Assembly (NCBI GenBank): GCA_016789725.1
Contig: JAEUQN010000036.1
Span: forward strand, 1-43,713
Source of the DNA: Blastocatellia bacterium
Lineage (GTDB): Bacteria; Acidobacteriota; Blastocatellia; RBC074
Length of the DNA stretch: 43,713 nucleotides
Direction of reading: 5' to 3'
The translations under genes were made by a program, and so were the position numbers. The notes below the pieces were generated by a model. The model saw only the letters and a list, made by a program, of their open reading frames with translations, did no database searches and was not told the origin of the DNA. Shown piece by piece: positions 15,735 through 24,337 of this stretch (its first letter is position 1; every line of letters starts with the position of its first letter).

Positions 15735-17266
15735 ACAAAATCGTCGAGTGCATCCCCAATTTCAGCGAAGGTCGTGATGCCAGCGTTGTGAAGGCTATCG
15801 CTTCGGCTATCGCGTCTGTGCCGAATGTCGTCGTGCTGGATCGAACAATGGACAGCGATCATCACCGCTCGGTGATTACGTTTGCGGGCGAGCCGGAAGC
15901 GGTGTTGGAAGCGGCGGTGCTCGCGGCGGCGCGGGCGGTGGAGTTGATAGATCTGAATCTTCACACGGGCGAGCATCCGCGGATGGGTGCGATGGACGTG
16001 TTGCCGTTTGTTCCGATCAAGGGGGTGACGATGACGGATTGTGTGGCGCTGGCTCGACGCGCGGGCGAACGAATTGCGCGCGAACTGCGTGTACCCGTGT
16101 ATTTGTACGAACACGCGGCGACGCGCCCGGATCGCATTGATTTGGCGAACGTGCGGCGCGGCGAATTTGAAGGTTTGCGTGCGAATGTCGCGGTCAATCC
16201 CGAATCTGCGCCCGACTTCGGCGAAGCGAAAGTGCATCCGACGGCGGGCGCGGTGGCGGTTGGGGCGCGCGCTCCGTTGATTGCGTACAACATCAATCTG
16301 GCGACGGAGGATTTGACGATTGCGAAGAAGATTGCGCGGGCGATTCGCGGGCGCGATGGCGGGTTGCGTTATGTGAAGGCATTGGGCTTTGAACTCGCGG
16401 CACGTAATCAAGTACAAGTTTCGATGAACCTTGTGAACTACGAAGCGACACCGCTCTTTCGCGTGTTCGAGATGGTCAAGCGCGAAGCGGATCGTTACGG
16501 CGTGCGTATTGTCGGCAGCGAAATCATCGGCTTGATTCCGCAGGCGGCGCTGAATGCGAGCGCGGATTTTTATTTGCAGATCGAAAACTTCAGCCCGGAT
16601 TTGGTATTGGAGCAGCGCTTACAAGCGGCTTTGGATGAAGCGGAACCGAACGATGCGGACGCCGAACAATCCGTCACTTCGTTTGTGGATGAAGTCGCTG
16701 CCGGAAGCGAAACGCCAGGCAGCGGCAGCGTCGCCGCCTTGACCGGAGTGTTGGCCGCTTCGCTCGGCGCAATGGTCTGCAAGCTGGTGAATTCTGACGA
16801 TCCCGAAATCGAAGAGATTCTGGCCGAACTCGAAGAACTGCGTGCCGATTTGCGGGTTGCGGTGGCCGAAGACGCCGAAAGCTTCGCGCGTGTGTTGGGC
16901 GCGCAGGCCTTGCCCGAAACGACCGAGGCTGAACAATTCGCTCGCCAAAATGCGATTGAGGAGACGACGAAAGGCGCGCTCGCTGTGCCGCTGCGGGTGG
17001 CAGAAGCTTCTTTGCAGGCGATGGAATTGCTGAGCGAATTGACTGAATTCGGGGATGCCCGGATGTTCCCGGAATTGCCTGCGGGCGCGCAACTCGCGTT
17101 GGCTGCGATGCGCGGCGCGTATTACAACGTATGTGCGAATCTGGATGCGATTGGCGATGCTGAATTCACGCAAGCGCGACGCGGCGAAGTCGAAGACATG
17201 ATTGCGCGCGGGCAAGAGCTGGCAGACGAAATCGAAGGATCGTTTTTACGGCAACAACTGCTGTAA
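15731..17266 (+). CDS. ftcD: Glutamate formimidoyltransferase / formimidotetrahydrofolate cyclodeaminase
   Basis: A 511-residue fusion that moves the formimino group of formiminoglutamate to tetrahydrofolate and then deaminates it to methenyl-THF, the end of histidine breakdown. The transferase half starts MNKIVECIPNFSEGRD, and His82 in HTGEHPRMGAMD matches the catalytic His82 of the mammalian enzyme. The cyclodeaminase half (about 310-511) has the conserved SFVDEVAAGSETPGSGSVAA. Length agrees with vertebrate FTCD and many bacterial fusions. The ATG at 15731 overlaps the previous stop as ATGA; a longer frame from 15689 overlaps the upstream gene and is rejected. No other hut genes are in the window. 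Confidence 0.94.
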   Translation: MNKIVECIPNFSEGRDASVVKAIASAIASVPNVVVLDRTMDSDHHRSVITFAGEPEAVLEAAVLAAARAVELIDLNLHTGEHPRMGAMDVLPFVPIKGVTMTDCVALARRAGERIARELRVPVYLYEHAATRPDRIDLANVRRGEFEGLRANVAVNPESAPDFGEAKVHPTAGAVAVGARAPLIAYNINLATEDLTIAKKIARAIRGRDGGLRYVKALGFELAARNQVQVSMNLVNYEATPLFRVFEMVKREADRYGVRIVGSEIIGLIPQAALNASADFYLQIENFSPDLVLEQRLQAALDEAEPNDADAEQSVTSFVDEVAAGSETPGSGSVAALTGVLAASLGAMVCKLVNSDDPEIEEILAELEELRADLRVAVAEDAESFARVLGAQALPETTEAEQFARQNAIEETTKGALAVPLRVAEASLQAMELLSELTEFGDARMFPELPAGAQLALAAMRGAYYNVCANLDAIGDAEFTQARRGEVEDMIARGQELADEIEGSFLRQQLL

Positions 17267-17366
17267 CGCCGCTTCCGAAATTTTCACTACGTGCTGGACA
17301 GTCGCAAACGCGCGAGCTAAGATGCACGATTTCAATGGCTCAACAGGAGCCAACCAGAGCAAGTCT

Positions 17367-17780
17367 ATGGATGATGTTCAGCAAAACGAAGAGACTCCTG
17401 ATTTTGCTCCGCTTGAAAATGAGCAGCGATTGCGCATCATTACCGTCATGGTGATTGGAGCGGGAACAGGACTCGCGTTCGCCCTGGCAGGCCGGAAACT
17501 GGCGCTCGGCATTGCGCTCGGTGGAATCCTGAGCTTGTTCAATGAACGTTGGTTGCGCTCCAGCACGAAAGCAATGATTGAGCTTGCGAGTGCCACAGGC
17601 AATCCGTCGGTGGCTACGACCTCCAAGTTTATCTTTCGCTTTGTCGTGATTGCAGTCGTGATCGCTGTAGCAATGAAAAGTGGCTATTTCAATTTGCTCG
17701 GCATCGGCATTGGCTTTGCGGCGTTTGTGGTCGCGGCAATGGTCGAAGCGATTTATCAACTGACAATTTTCAAAGACTGA
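17367..17780 (+). CDS. atpI: ATP synthase subunit I-like assembly protein
   Basis: A 137-residue membrane protein with four spans at about 25-42, 46-60, 88-107 and 112-132, the AtpI layout. AtpI helps assemble the c-ring and lies first in many F0 operons, as here, five bases before atpB. The start is uncertain: ATG at 17367 (after AGAGCAAG) or ATG at 17322, which would add 15 residues. Identification rests mostly on topology and position, with the [19 protein letters not shown] segment typical of the family. Confidence 0.75.
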   Translation: MDDVQQNEETPDFAPLENEQRLRIITVMVIGAGTGLAFALAGRKLALGIALGGILSLFNERWLRSSTKAMIELASATGNPSVATTSKFIFRFVVIAVVIAVAMKSGYFNLLGIGIGFAAFVVAAMVEAIYQLTIFKD

Positions 17781-17784
17781 ATTT

Positions 17785-18705
17785 ATGTTCTTGGCATTTT
17801 TCGCATTTTTACAGGAACACGCACCCAAAGCGGCGGAACACGCAGCGGAAGGCGCAAAGAAAGCGGATGAACATGGCGGCGGACACCACACGCCGTGGAT
17901 TGTGGAGCAGGTCAATCATCTGTTTGGCTCAGCAGTGTTTGCGATTCAGCAAAATGTTATGCCGCCAATTTACGGCCTCTTTGGTAAGCATTGGCCCGGC
18001 GAAGGGATGACGGCGGAGCAATATATGGCGTCCGGTCAATTGCCGATTCCAACCCAAGCCGTGATGTTTTCCATCGTCATTCTGTTTACGGTCGTGATTC
18101 TGGCAATTCTGCGCGGCAAGCTTTCGACCGATTCACCGACTACCAAACAGCAAACTTTTGAAGTCGGCGTGGAAGCATTGCGCGACATGCTCAAGGATTT
18201 GATTGGGCCGAAGGGGTTGCAACATTTCCCTGTGATTGCGACGTTTGCATTGCTGATTCTGGTCTCGAACCTGATGGGATTCATTCCGGGATTGATTTCG
18301 GCGACCGCGAATTTGAATGTGACGCTGGCGTTGGCAATCACATCGTTCCTGTACTACAACTACATTGGTATTAAAGAAAACGGCATCGTCGGCTACCTGA
18401 AGCATTTTATGGGGCCGGTCGCTTTGCTTGCGCCGCTCATGTTTCTGATCGAACTGGTCAGCCACTTCGCGCGCATCTTGAGTTTGAGCTTGCGTTTGTT
18501 TGGCAACATCTACGGCGAAGAACAAGTGAGCGGTGTGATTAGTGGTTTGGCTCCCTGGGGGGTGCCGATTTTGCTGATGCCGCTCGCGCTGCTGGCTTCG
18601 TTCCTGCAAACATTCATCTTCATTGTGCTCTCGATGCTGTACATCGCCGAGATGACGCACCACGAAGACGATCACGGACATGGCGAAGCGGCGCACGCGC
18701 ACTAG
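17785..18705 (+). CDS. atpB: F0F1 ATP synthase subunit a
   Basis: A 306-residue integral membrane protein forming the proton half-channels. Arg237 in [10 protein letters not shown] is the essential arginine (E. coli Arg210). NLMGFIPG and the [19 protein letters not shown] helix are family hallmarks. The N-terminus carries an Ala/His-rich soluble leader (about 10-35, HGGGHHTP) and the C-terminus a His/Asp/Glu tail after residue 289 (HHEDDHGHG), both longer and more histidine-rich than usual. There is no clear Shine-Dalgarno site; coupling with atpI is likely. Confidence 0.95.
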   Translation: MFLAFFAFLQEHAPKAAEHAAEGAKKADEHGGGHHTPWIVEQVNHLFGSAVFAIQQNVMPPIYGLFGKHWPGEGMTAEQYMASGQLPIPTQAVMFSIVILFTVVILAILRGKLSTDSPTTKQQTFEVGVEALRDMLKDLIGPKGLQHFPVIATFALLILVSNLMGFIPGLISATANLNVTLALAITSFLYYNYIGIKENGIVGYLKHFMGPVALLAPLMFLIELVSHFARILSLSLRLFGNIYGEEQVSGVISGLAPWGVPILLMPLALLASFLQTFIFIVLSMLYIAEMTHHEDDHGHGEAAHAH

Positions 18706-18711
18706 AGAAAT

Positions 18712-18827
18712 CAAAAGGCAAAAGGCAAATATCAAAAGGCAAAAGTCTATTCGGAAAGCTACGCGCCTTTTGTTAAGAAAATAAAGTGCCGCCCTTTTGC
18801 CTTTTCACTTTTGATATTTGCCTTTTG
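18712..18827. repeat. Heptamer-repeat inverted element of a different unit (site C)
   Basis: The left arm (18712-18746) is CAAAAGG twice, CAAATAT, CAAAAGG, CAAAAGT. After 46 nt of unique DNA the right arm (18793-18827) is CCTTTTG, CCTTTTC, ACTTTTG, ATATTTG, CCTTTTG. The arms are complementary apart from the placement of one unit, as if a heptamer had slipped. It sits 7 nt past the atpB stop and separates atpB from atpE. Confidence 0.9.
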
Positions 18828-18916
18828 ATTTGTCTTTGACAAGTTTTGGATGCGGCGGGTTGTTTCCGTTTGCCGTTGATTCGCATCGCAGTAGGCAACT
18901 GTTGTATGGAGCTTTG

Positions 18917-18989
18917 CCTTTCCCAAAAGCGCAATTGAATCCCTAACGTTGCCAGGAGCGTTACCTTTCCCAAAAGCGTAATCGAATCC
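18917..18989 (+). repeat. 26-bp direct repeat in the atpE leader
   Basis: CCTTTCCCAAAAGCG occurs at 18917 and again at 18964, each followed by a near-identical tail (AAT, then GAATCC), giving a 26-bp repeat with two mismatches and 47-bp spacing. It lies about 120-190 nt before atpE, between the heptamer element and the gene. The rest of the 402-nt atpB-atpE gap holds no gene I can support. Confidence 0.75.
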
Positions 18990-19107
18990 GTGAGTCGAAC
19001 TTATTCCTGAATCAACGATAAGCACAACAGTTCAAAAGCATCCTTTGCCGTGGGAAGGTCACCGCGAGCTTCCCCAGTTTAATCAACACTCAAAGGAGAA
19101 TCTGAAA

Positions 19108-19410
19108 ATGAAACGAATTGTATTGGCCCTGATGGCAATGATGGTTTCCGCAATTCCGGCGTTGGCACAAAGTGGTGGCGGTGTTTCGGATGCGGGTTAT
19201 GGCTACCTTGGCGCAGGCGTAGGCTTCGGCCTGGCTGCGGGGTTGGCGGCGCTCGGACACGGCAAGATCGCGTCGGCGGCTTGCGAAGGTGCGGCCCGTA
19301 ATCCCGGCGCGGCGGGACGCATTCAAACGTTGATGTTGCTCGGTCTCGCCTTCGTCGAAACCTGCGTCATCTTCGCGTTCGTGATTGTGTTCTTGAAAGT
19401 TGGTGCCTAA
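19108..19410 (+). CDS. atpE: F0F1 ATP synthase subunit c
   Basis: A 100-residue c-subunit with two membrane hairpin helices after a signal-like N-terminal segment (MKRIVLALMAMMVSAIPALA, residues 1-20, Ala-x-Ala type end). The polar loop has EGAARNPGA (60-68; Arg64-Asn65-Pro66), and the ion-binding carboxylate is Glu84 in FVETC. The spot held by Gln in many c-subunits (GVGQG) is His51 (LGHGK). AAAGGAG upstream of the ATG at 19108 is a strong ribosome-binding site, as expected for a high-copy subunit. It is followed by a strong terminator, so b, delta and F1 genes must be elsewhere. Confidence 0.94.
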   Translation: MKRIVLALMAMMVSAIPALAQSGGGVSDAGYGYLGAGVGFGLAAGLAALGHGKIASAACEGAARNPGAAGRIQTLMLLGLAFVETCVIFAFVIVFLKVGA

Positions 19411-19428
19411 GCCAACAAACGATAGGTC

Positions 19429-19473
19429 AAAAAACCAAGGGCGCATCGTAAAAGATGCGCCCTTGGTTTTTTT
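19429..19473 (+). terminator. Intrinsic terminator after atpE
   Basis: A near-perfect stem pairs 19429-19447 with 19454-19473 around a 6-nt loop (GTAAAA). The GC core is CCAAGGGCGCATC, and the stem ends in a run of seven T. It lies 18 bp past the atpE stop codon. Confidence 0.93.
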
Positions 19474-19491
19474 ATGGCGAACGGCAAATGG

Positions 19492-19749
19492 CTATGACCA
19501 GAGATGATCTAAATCTTTTCTGATGTCTTGCCGCCAAATTTCAATGATGAGGCGATCAACTTCTGTCCAATGTAACTGACACGGCTTCACGTCAGAACCA
19601 TAAAACTGTTCGACCAATTGCCGAAGCCCATCAAAATCAAATCCCTTCTTCCATCCTTCACAAATGAAATGAAGCTGTCGGTCTGCGGTGAGGGCATCAC
19701 AAAGAAGGGGCTTTTGCCCAACTCCGTCGAATGCATTTGAGGAGAGCAT
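19492..19749 (-). CDS. Small hypothetical protein, uncertain
   Basis: An 85-residue frame starting MLSSNAFDGVGQKPLL and ending RKDLDHLWS. It has an acidic/aromatic composition (several Trp, Leu, Asp) that looks protein-like, with no signal peptide or membrane span. AAGG lies directly before the ATG, which is too close for a good ribosome-binding site. I recognise no family; it may be a fragment. The 217 bases upstream (19750-19966) show no gene, repeat or clear promoter. Confidence 0.4.
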   Translation of the reverse strand: MLSSNAFDGVGQKPLLCDALTADRQLHFICEGWKKGFDFDGLRQLVEQFYGSDVKPCQLHWTEVDRLIIEIWRQDIRKDLDHLWS

Positions 19750-19966
19750 CCTTCTGATGTCCTTTCCGGGGCATGGAATAGTACCGCTACTTCTGCCGGC
19801 TTACGCTTTTTCGTTTAAACACATATATTTGTACTACGATCACCTAGAATTTAGGGCAGGTGGGGAAGCTCTGTCAATTCTTTATTTGCATCCTCTCTTT
19901 CCCTGATGCTAAGCTGCGTGACTTGTCACTCAATCACTACGATTTCAGTCTTGCCAGAGAGGGAAA

Positions 19967-20179
19967 ATGTTTTCACGGATTAGCTGTTTTCTCTGCGCGC
20001 TGATTGTGTCCAGGGGTGTTTGGGTACAGGCTTCAATAAGCGTTGTTGAGCGTCCACAGGGAATCAACGTGGCGGCAGGGAAACACAGCATCAAACTCGA
20101 ACTCGTAGACCAAAAAGATGACGTCGTGGACAGGAGCGGTTACCATCCAGCGACCTGCGAGATTAGCGTGGTGAAGTAA
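19967..20179 (+). CDS. Small putative exported protein
   Basis: A 70-residue frame with a hydrophobic N-terminus (MFSRISCFLCALIVSRGVWV, cleavage probably after VQA near 22) and a short mature part containing NVAAGKHSIKLELVD. GAGAGGG five bases before the ATG is a good ribosome-binding site, and it ends 4 nt before glcE. It could be a real small secreted protein or the remnant of a larger beta-rich exported protein. No family is recognised. Confidence 0.5.
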   Translation: MFSRISCFLCALIVSRGVWVQASISVVERPQGINVAAGKHSIKLELVDQKDDVVDRSGYHPATCEISVVK

Positions 20180-20183
20180 AACG

Positions 20184-21551
20184 ATGATTGATAATTTACG
20201 CGCAGAAGTCCTTTCCAAAGAAAAAGCCCCCGAAGCGATCCATCGCCGCCTGGTAGAAGAATTCGGCCAGGATCGTGCATTGCTGGCAATCGGTGAACAC
20301 TATCGGTTGACCGGAGAGCCAAGCCGCGCCATTGCTTTACCGCGTACGGTTGAAGAATTGAGCGAAATGCTTAGTTTTGCCATGAGTGAAAATCTGACTG
20401 TCATTCCGGCTGGCGCAGGCACCTGGCTCAATATGGGGAATCCGCCAGTACGGGCGCATCTCATCATCTCGACTACGCATATGAGTCGCGTGCGGGAGTA
20501 TGAGCCTGCTGATTTGACAGCTACGATAGAAGCTGGATGCCCGCTGTATACCTTCAACCAACTTGCCGCACAACATCGTCAATGGATTCCATTAGACCCG
20601 TTTGGGGATGAAAGCTCGACGCTGGGTGCCATTGTGGCGACCGCGAGTTCCGGTCCCATGCGCTGTGGCTTCGGCACGCCGCGCGACTGGGTGATTGGGA
20701 TGCAGGTCGTTCATGCCTATGGGTTAACGACCAGGGCTGGCGGTAAAGTTGTGAAGAACGTTGCGGGGTACGATCTGTGTAAGCTTTATACCGGGAGTTA
20801 CGGAACACTTGGTATGATCACTGAGATCAGTTTCAAACTTCGTGCTTTGCCGTTGGCTGAACGCACCCTGGTGTTTGGCGCGAATGATGTATATCAGCTT
20901 TGTGCTTTGGCGGCGCGGATCACGGCTTCAGATATACAACCCGCCGCGATGGAATTGTTGTCGGCTAAACTCAGCAACGAAAGTATTGAATTGGCCACAA
21001 CGGGCGACGGCAATTATGTGCTGGCTCTACAATTTCTTGACGAAGAAGAAGCGATTCGTTGGCAGATGGCTGAAGCCGTTCGCCTGGGGGCCGACCTCAA
21101 GCATTTTCCATTGAGCATCGAAGTCGCCACGCAATTCTGGGAAGCCTATCGCGCGACCGAAGTTTCGCAGGAATGGGATTTGATCTTTAAGGTCAGCGTC
21201 AAACCTGCTGAATTGGCCGGGATGATTGCAGAGGTGCAAAAATATTTGCCGGAATCGCCGCTTTCGATGTTGCGGGCGCATGCGGCTAACGGTGTGATTC
21301 GGTTGCACGCTACCAATCAGGCACTGGCTTGGTTTCGGACCAAAGAGCGTCCCAAACGCATTGCTGAATTTCGCCGTCGGGCGCAGGATTACGGCGGAAC
21401 GATGGTGATTTTGCGCGCTCCAATGGAACTGAAATCGCAAATTGATGTATGGGGCGAAGTGGGGCCAACCGCTTCGTTGATGCACGCTCTTAAAGAAAAA
21501 TTCGATCCGCAAAATCTGCTGAATCCGGGCAGATTTGTATCGGGCATTTGA
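20184..21551 (+). CDS. glcE: FAD-binding oxidoreductase, glycolate oxidase subunit GlcE-like
   Basis: A 455-residue protein of the FAD-binding type 4 (VAO/PCMH) fold. The FAD domain spans about 45-225, with LPRTVEELSEML, PAGAGTWLNMG, the SSTLGAIVATASSGPMR pyrophosphate-binding segment and GGKVVKNVAGYDLCKLYTGS, all typical of GlcD/GlcE. The C-terminus FDPQNLLNPGRF is the family's end signature. The ATG at 20184 follows GGTGAAG. It is paired with an iron-sulfur GlcF gene 24 nt downstream. The catalytic GlcD subunit is not nearby, so this could be an alternative two-subunit 2-hydroxyacid dehydrogenase. Confidence 0.88.
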   Translation: MIDNLRAEVLSKEKAPEAIHRRLVEEFGQDRALLAIGEHYRLTGEPSRAIALPRTVEELSEMLSFAMSENLTVIPAGAGTWLNMGNPPVRAHLIISTTHMSRVREYEPADLTATIEAGCPLYTFNQLAAQHRQWIPLDPFGDESSTLGAIVATASSGPMRCGFGTPRDWVIGMQVVHAYGLTTRAGGKVVKNVAGYDLCKLYTGSYGTLGMITEISFKLRALPLAERTLVFGANDVYQLCALAARITASDIQPAAMELLSAKLSNESIELATTGDGNYVLALQFLDEEEAIRWQMAEAVRLGADLKHFPLSIEVATQFWEAYRATEVSQEWDLIFKVSVKPAELAGMIAEVQKYLPESPLSMLRAHAANGVIRLHATNQALAWFRTKERPKRIAEFRRRAQDYGGTMVILRAPMELKSQIDVWGEVGPTASLMHALKEKFDPQNLLNPGRFVSGI

Positions 21552-21575
21552 TCTACTTTTTTATCTCAACCACGA

Positions 21576-22952
21576 ATGACTGTTCAATTGACGCAATTAA
21601 AAACCGCCGTCGAAACGGAAAGCGAAAAACTGCTGGGCTGTATTCACTGTGGTTTATGCTTACAAGCCTGTCCGACCTATTTGCAACTAGGCAATGAAAA
21701 TGACAGCCCGCGCGGGCGCATTTTGCTAATGCGTTCAGTGGTCGAAGGAAAGCTCGAACTGGAAAATCCAAAATTCGAGCGACACATTGATTTGTGTTTG
21801 GGCTGTCGCGCTTGTGAAACCGCCTGCCCGGCGGGCGTTGAATACGGCCATCTGCTTGAAAGCACGCGCGCCGCATTAGTGCGACACAATGTGAAAGAGC
21901 CAGATACGTTGCCGAAAAAGGTGCTGCGAAAAGCCCTGCGCGAACTCTTCCCGTTTCCGAAGAAATTCAGCCGTGTGATGGCGCTTAATCGGTTCTTGCG
22001 AGACAGTGGGTTGTTGCAATTTGCGTTGTGGCTCAAACCATTGCGCAACTTGATGAATAAAGTTTCCCCACAGGCGGAGTTTGCTACCTCATTACTACTA
22101 TCGACCAGGCCGGTGTTTACGAAAGCCTTGGGCCGTCGCAGGCAGAGAAAGATGCTGGAATCCGTCGCCGTCGAGGACAAAACGCTCAACGAAAAGCGCG
22201 AGGTTTCGGTTTTTACCGGTTGTGTGATGGAAGGGCTTTTCAAACACACGAACGACGCTACAGCACGGGTGCTGGTTGCAAATGGCGCGTTTCTGGTACC
22301 AGTCAAAGCGCAGGTTTGTTGCGGTGCTTTGCACGCGCACGCGGGTGAACTCGAAATCGCAAAAGATTTGGCGCGCAAGAATATTGAGGCCTTCGAGAAT
22401 CACTACAAATCGCTGGTGATTATTAATTCCGCAGGTTGCGGCGCAATGCTGAAAGAGTATGGCGAATTGCTGAAGGATGATGAAAAGTATGCGCCGCTCG
22501 CTCACGAATTTAGCAGCCGCGTGCGCGATGTGTCCGAGTATCTGCACAAAGTCGGTGTGAGAGAAGGCGCACCCATCGAACAGAAAGTGACGTACGATGC
22601 GCCGTGCCATTTGTACCACGCGCAACGCATCACCTCGGCTCCACAGGAAGTGCTGAAAGCGGCGATTCCAAATCTTGATTTCAAGCCACTTGACGGCATG
22701 CAGGATTGTTGTGGTGGAGCGGGCATCTACAACCTCAGCGAGCCGGAAATGTCGGACAAGATTTTGACGGACAAAATCAACAAGGTGAAAGCTACCGGCG
22801 CGGATTTGTTGATGACAGCGAACCCCGGCTGTCACATGCATCTCGGTGCGGGCTGCCGCACGAAAGGTGCGGATTGCAAGGTTGTCCATGTCGTTGAAGT
22901 TCTTGATGAATCGTATCGCAAAGCTGGCTATTACAATCAGGAATCCCTATGA
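21576..22952 (+). CDS. glcF: Glycolate oxidase iron-sulfur subunit GlcF-like
   Basis: A 458-residue protein that passes electrons from the flavin subunit to the quinone pool. Two [4Fe-4S] motifs are intact: Cys22, 25, 28, 32 (CIHCGLC...CP) and Cys74, 77, 80, 84 (CLGCRAC...CP). The two C-terminal CCG domains are visible as VCCGALHAHAGE and DCCGGAGIYNL. Length and order match GlcF and other CCG-domain oxidoreductase subunits. Its stop overlaps the next start as ATGA, so the following peptidase gene is in the same transcript. Confidence 0.93.
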   Translation: MTVQLTQLKTAVETESEKLLGCIHCGLCLQACPTYLQLGNENDSPRGRILLMRSVVEGKLELENPKFERHIDLCLGCRACETACPAGVEYGHLLESTRAALVRHNVKEPDTLPKKVLRKALRELFPFPKKFSRVMALNRFLRDSGLLQFALWLKPLRNLMNKVSPQAEFATSLLLSTRPVFTKALGRRRQRKMLESVAVEDKTLNEKREVSVFTGCVMEGLFKHTNDATARVLVANGAFLVPVKAQVCCGALHAHAGELEIAKDLARKNIEAFENHYKSLVIINSAGCGAMLKEYGELLKDDEKYAPLAHEFSSRVRDVSEYLHKVGVREGAPIEQKVTYDAPCHLYHAQRITSAPQEVLKAAIPNLDFKPLDGMQDCCGGAGIYNLSEPEMSDKILTDKINKVKATGADLLMTANPGCHMHLGAGCRTKGADCKVVHVVEVLDESYRKAGYYNQESL

Positions 22953-24332
22953 AATTGCAACGAACCGTCATGATGTTGGTGTTGGCCGTCTTTGGCGTGG
23001 TTTCAAGCCAGGCACAACAAGTGCAGCTTTCTGGTACGCCCAATCCGCAGATTGAAAAAATCCTCCGCGAAATTTCGCCTGCCAATATTGAAGCCTCCAT
23101 TCGCAAACTCGTCAGTTTTGGCACCCGACACACTTTATCTTCGCAAGATGATCCGCAACGTGGGATTGGCGCGGCGCGCAAATGGATTCGAGAAGAATTC
23201 GACCGCTATAGCAAGGAGTCTGGCGGACGGTTGATGATCAGCGAAGACGATTTCATCCAACCGGCTGGCGGTCGCGTGCCGCAACCAACGCGCCTCGTAA
23301 ACATCATTGCCACCTTGCCTGGCACACAAGCCGAATCAAAAGACCGAATCCATGTGGTCAGTGGACACTATGATTCCTGCGTTTGTTCGCAAAGCATGAC
23401 CGATGCAACCAGTGATGCACCGGGCGCAAGCGACGACGCTTCGGGGACCGCCGCCGTGATGGAAATGGCGCGCGTGATGTCGAAATACGAGTTCGACGCG
23501 ACGATTGTGTTTATGACAGTACCGGGTGAAGAACAAGGCTTGCTCGGCGCGGCGCATTGGGCAGAGGACGCCAAAACGAAGTCGCTGAACATTGCGGCGA
23601 TGTTCACGAACGATATTATCGGGAACACGCTTGGGGGCAACGGCGTGAGAGATAACCGCCGCGTGCGTTTATTTTCGGAAGGCGTGCCGACGACCGAAAC
23701 CGAAGCTGAGGCGCGCGCACGGCAATCTGTCGGCGGTGAAAATGACGGGCCTTCGCGACAACTCGCCCGCTACATCAAAGAAGTCGGCGAACGCTATTTG
23801 CCAAATTTTGAAGTGACGTTGATCTTTCGCCGGGATCGTTACGGTCGCGGCGAAAGATCATAATGCGTTTCTACAACGTGGTTTCGCCGGCGTGCGATTC
23901 ACTGAGCCAAACGAAGATTTCTCGCGCCAGCATCAGAAAGTGCGAGAAGAAAACGGCATCAAGTATGGCGATGTTATTGAGATGGTTGATTTCGCGTACA
24001 TTGCGCAAGTCGCGCGGGTGAATGCCGCCGCCTTGGCGAGTATGTCATTGGCTCCGGCGGTTCCCACAGGTGTTAGTTTCAAATCGGCGCGGCAGGAATA
24101 CGATACGTTGTTGGGCTGGCAAGCCAACAAAGAGCCAGATGTTGCAGGCTATCGCATTGTGTGGCGGCAGACCTATCAGCCATTTTGGACGGGCAGCGTG
24201 GATGTCGGCAATGTAACGGAATATGTGATGAAAGGCTTGTCGAAGGACGATTACTTTTTTGCGGTGCAAGCAATTGATAAGGACGGCAACGCAAGCAGGC
24301 CAAGTTTCCCGAAAACAAACCCCAGGCGGTAA
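22949..24332 (+). pseudogene. M28-family zinc peptidase with C-terminal fibronectin-III-like domain, broken by a frameshift
   Basis: The gene begins with a signal peptide (MKLQRTVMMLVLAVFGVVSS) and runs 304 residues to TAA at 23861. It shows the M28 metal set: His140 and Asp142 (GHYDS), Asp162/163 (GASDDASG) and Glu194/195 (GEEQG). Just before the stop, the A run at 23853-23855 shifts frame by one base; in the other frame the protein continues with DHNAF (the last zinc His at 23859-23861), GFAGVRFTEPNEDF and a Fn3-like domain to 24332. The two pieces together make one normal M28 peptidase. As read, the product lacks the last zinc ligand. It could be a real frameshift or a sequencing error in an A run. 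Exported, likely periplasmic. Confidence 0.85.
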
Positions 24333-24337
24333 AATTT

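Noticed and set aside
18706..19107. A small RNA or missing atp gene between atpB and atpE
   Set aside because: No frame with a ribosome-binding site or F0 b-subunit features is present; the gap is made of repeats and non-coding DNA.
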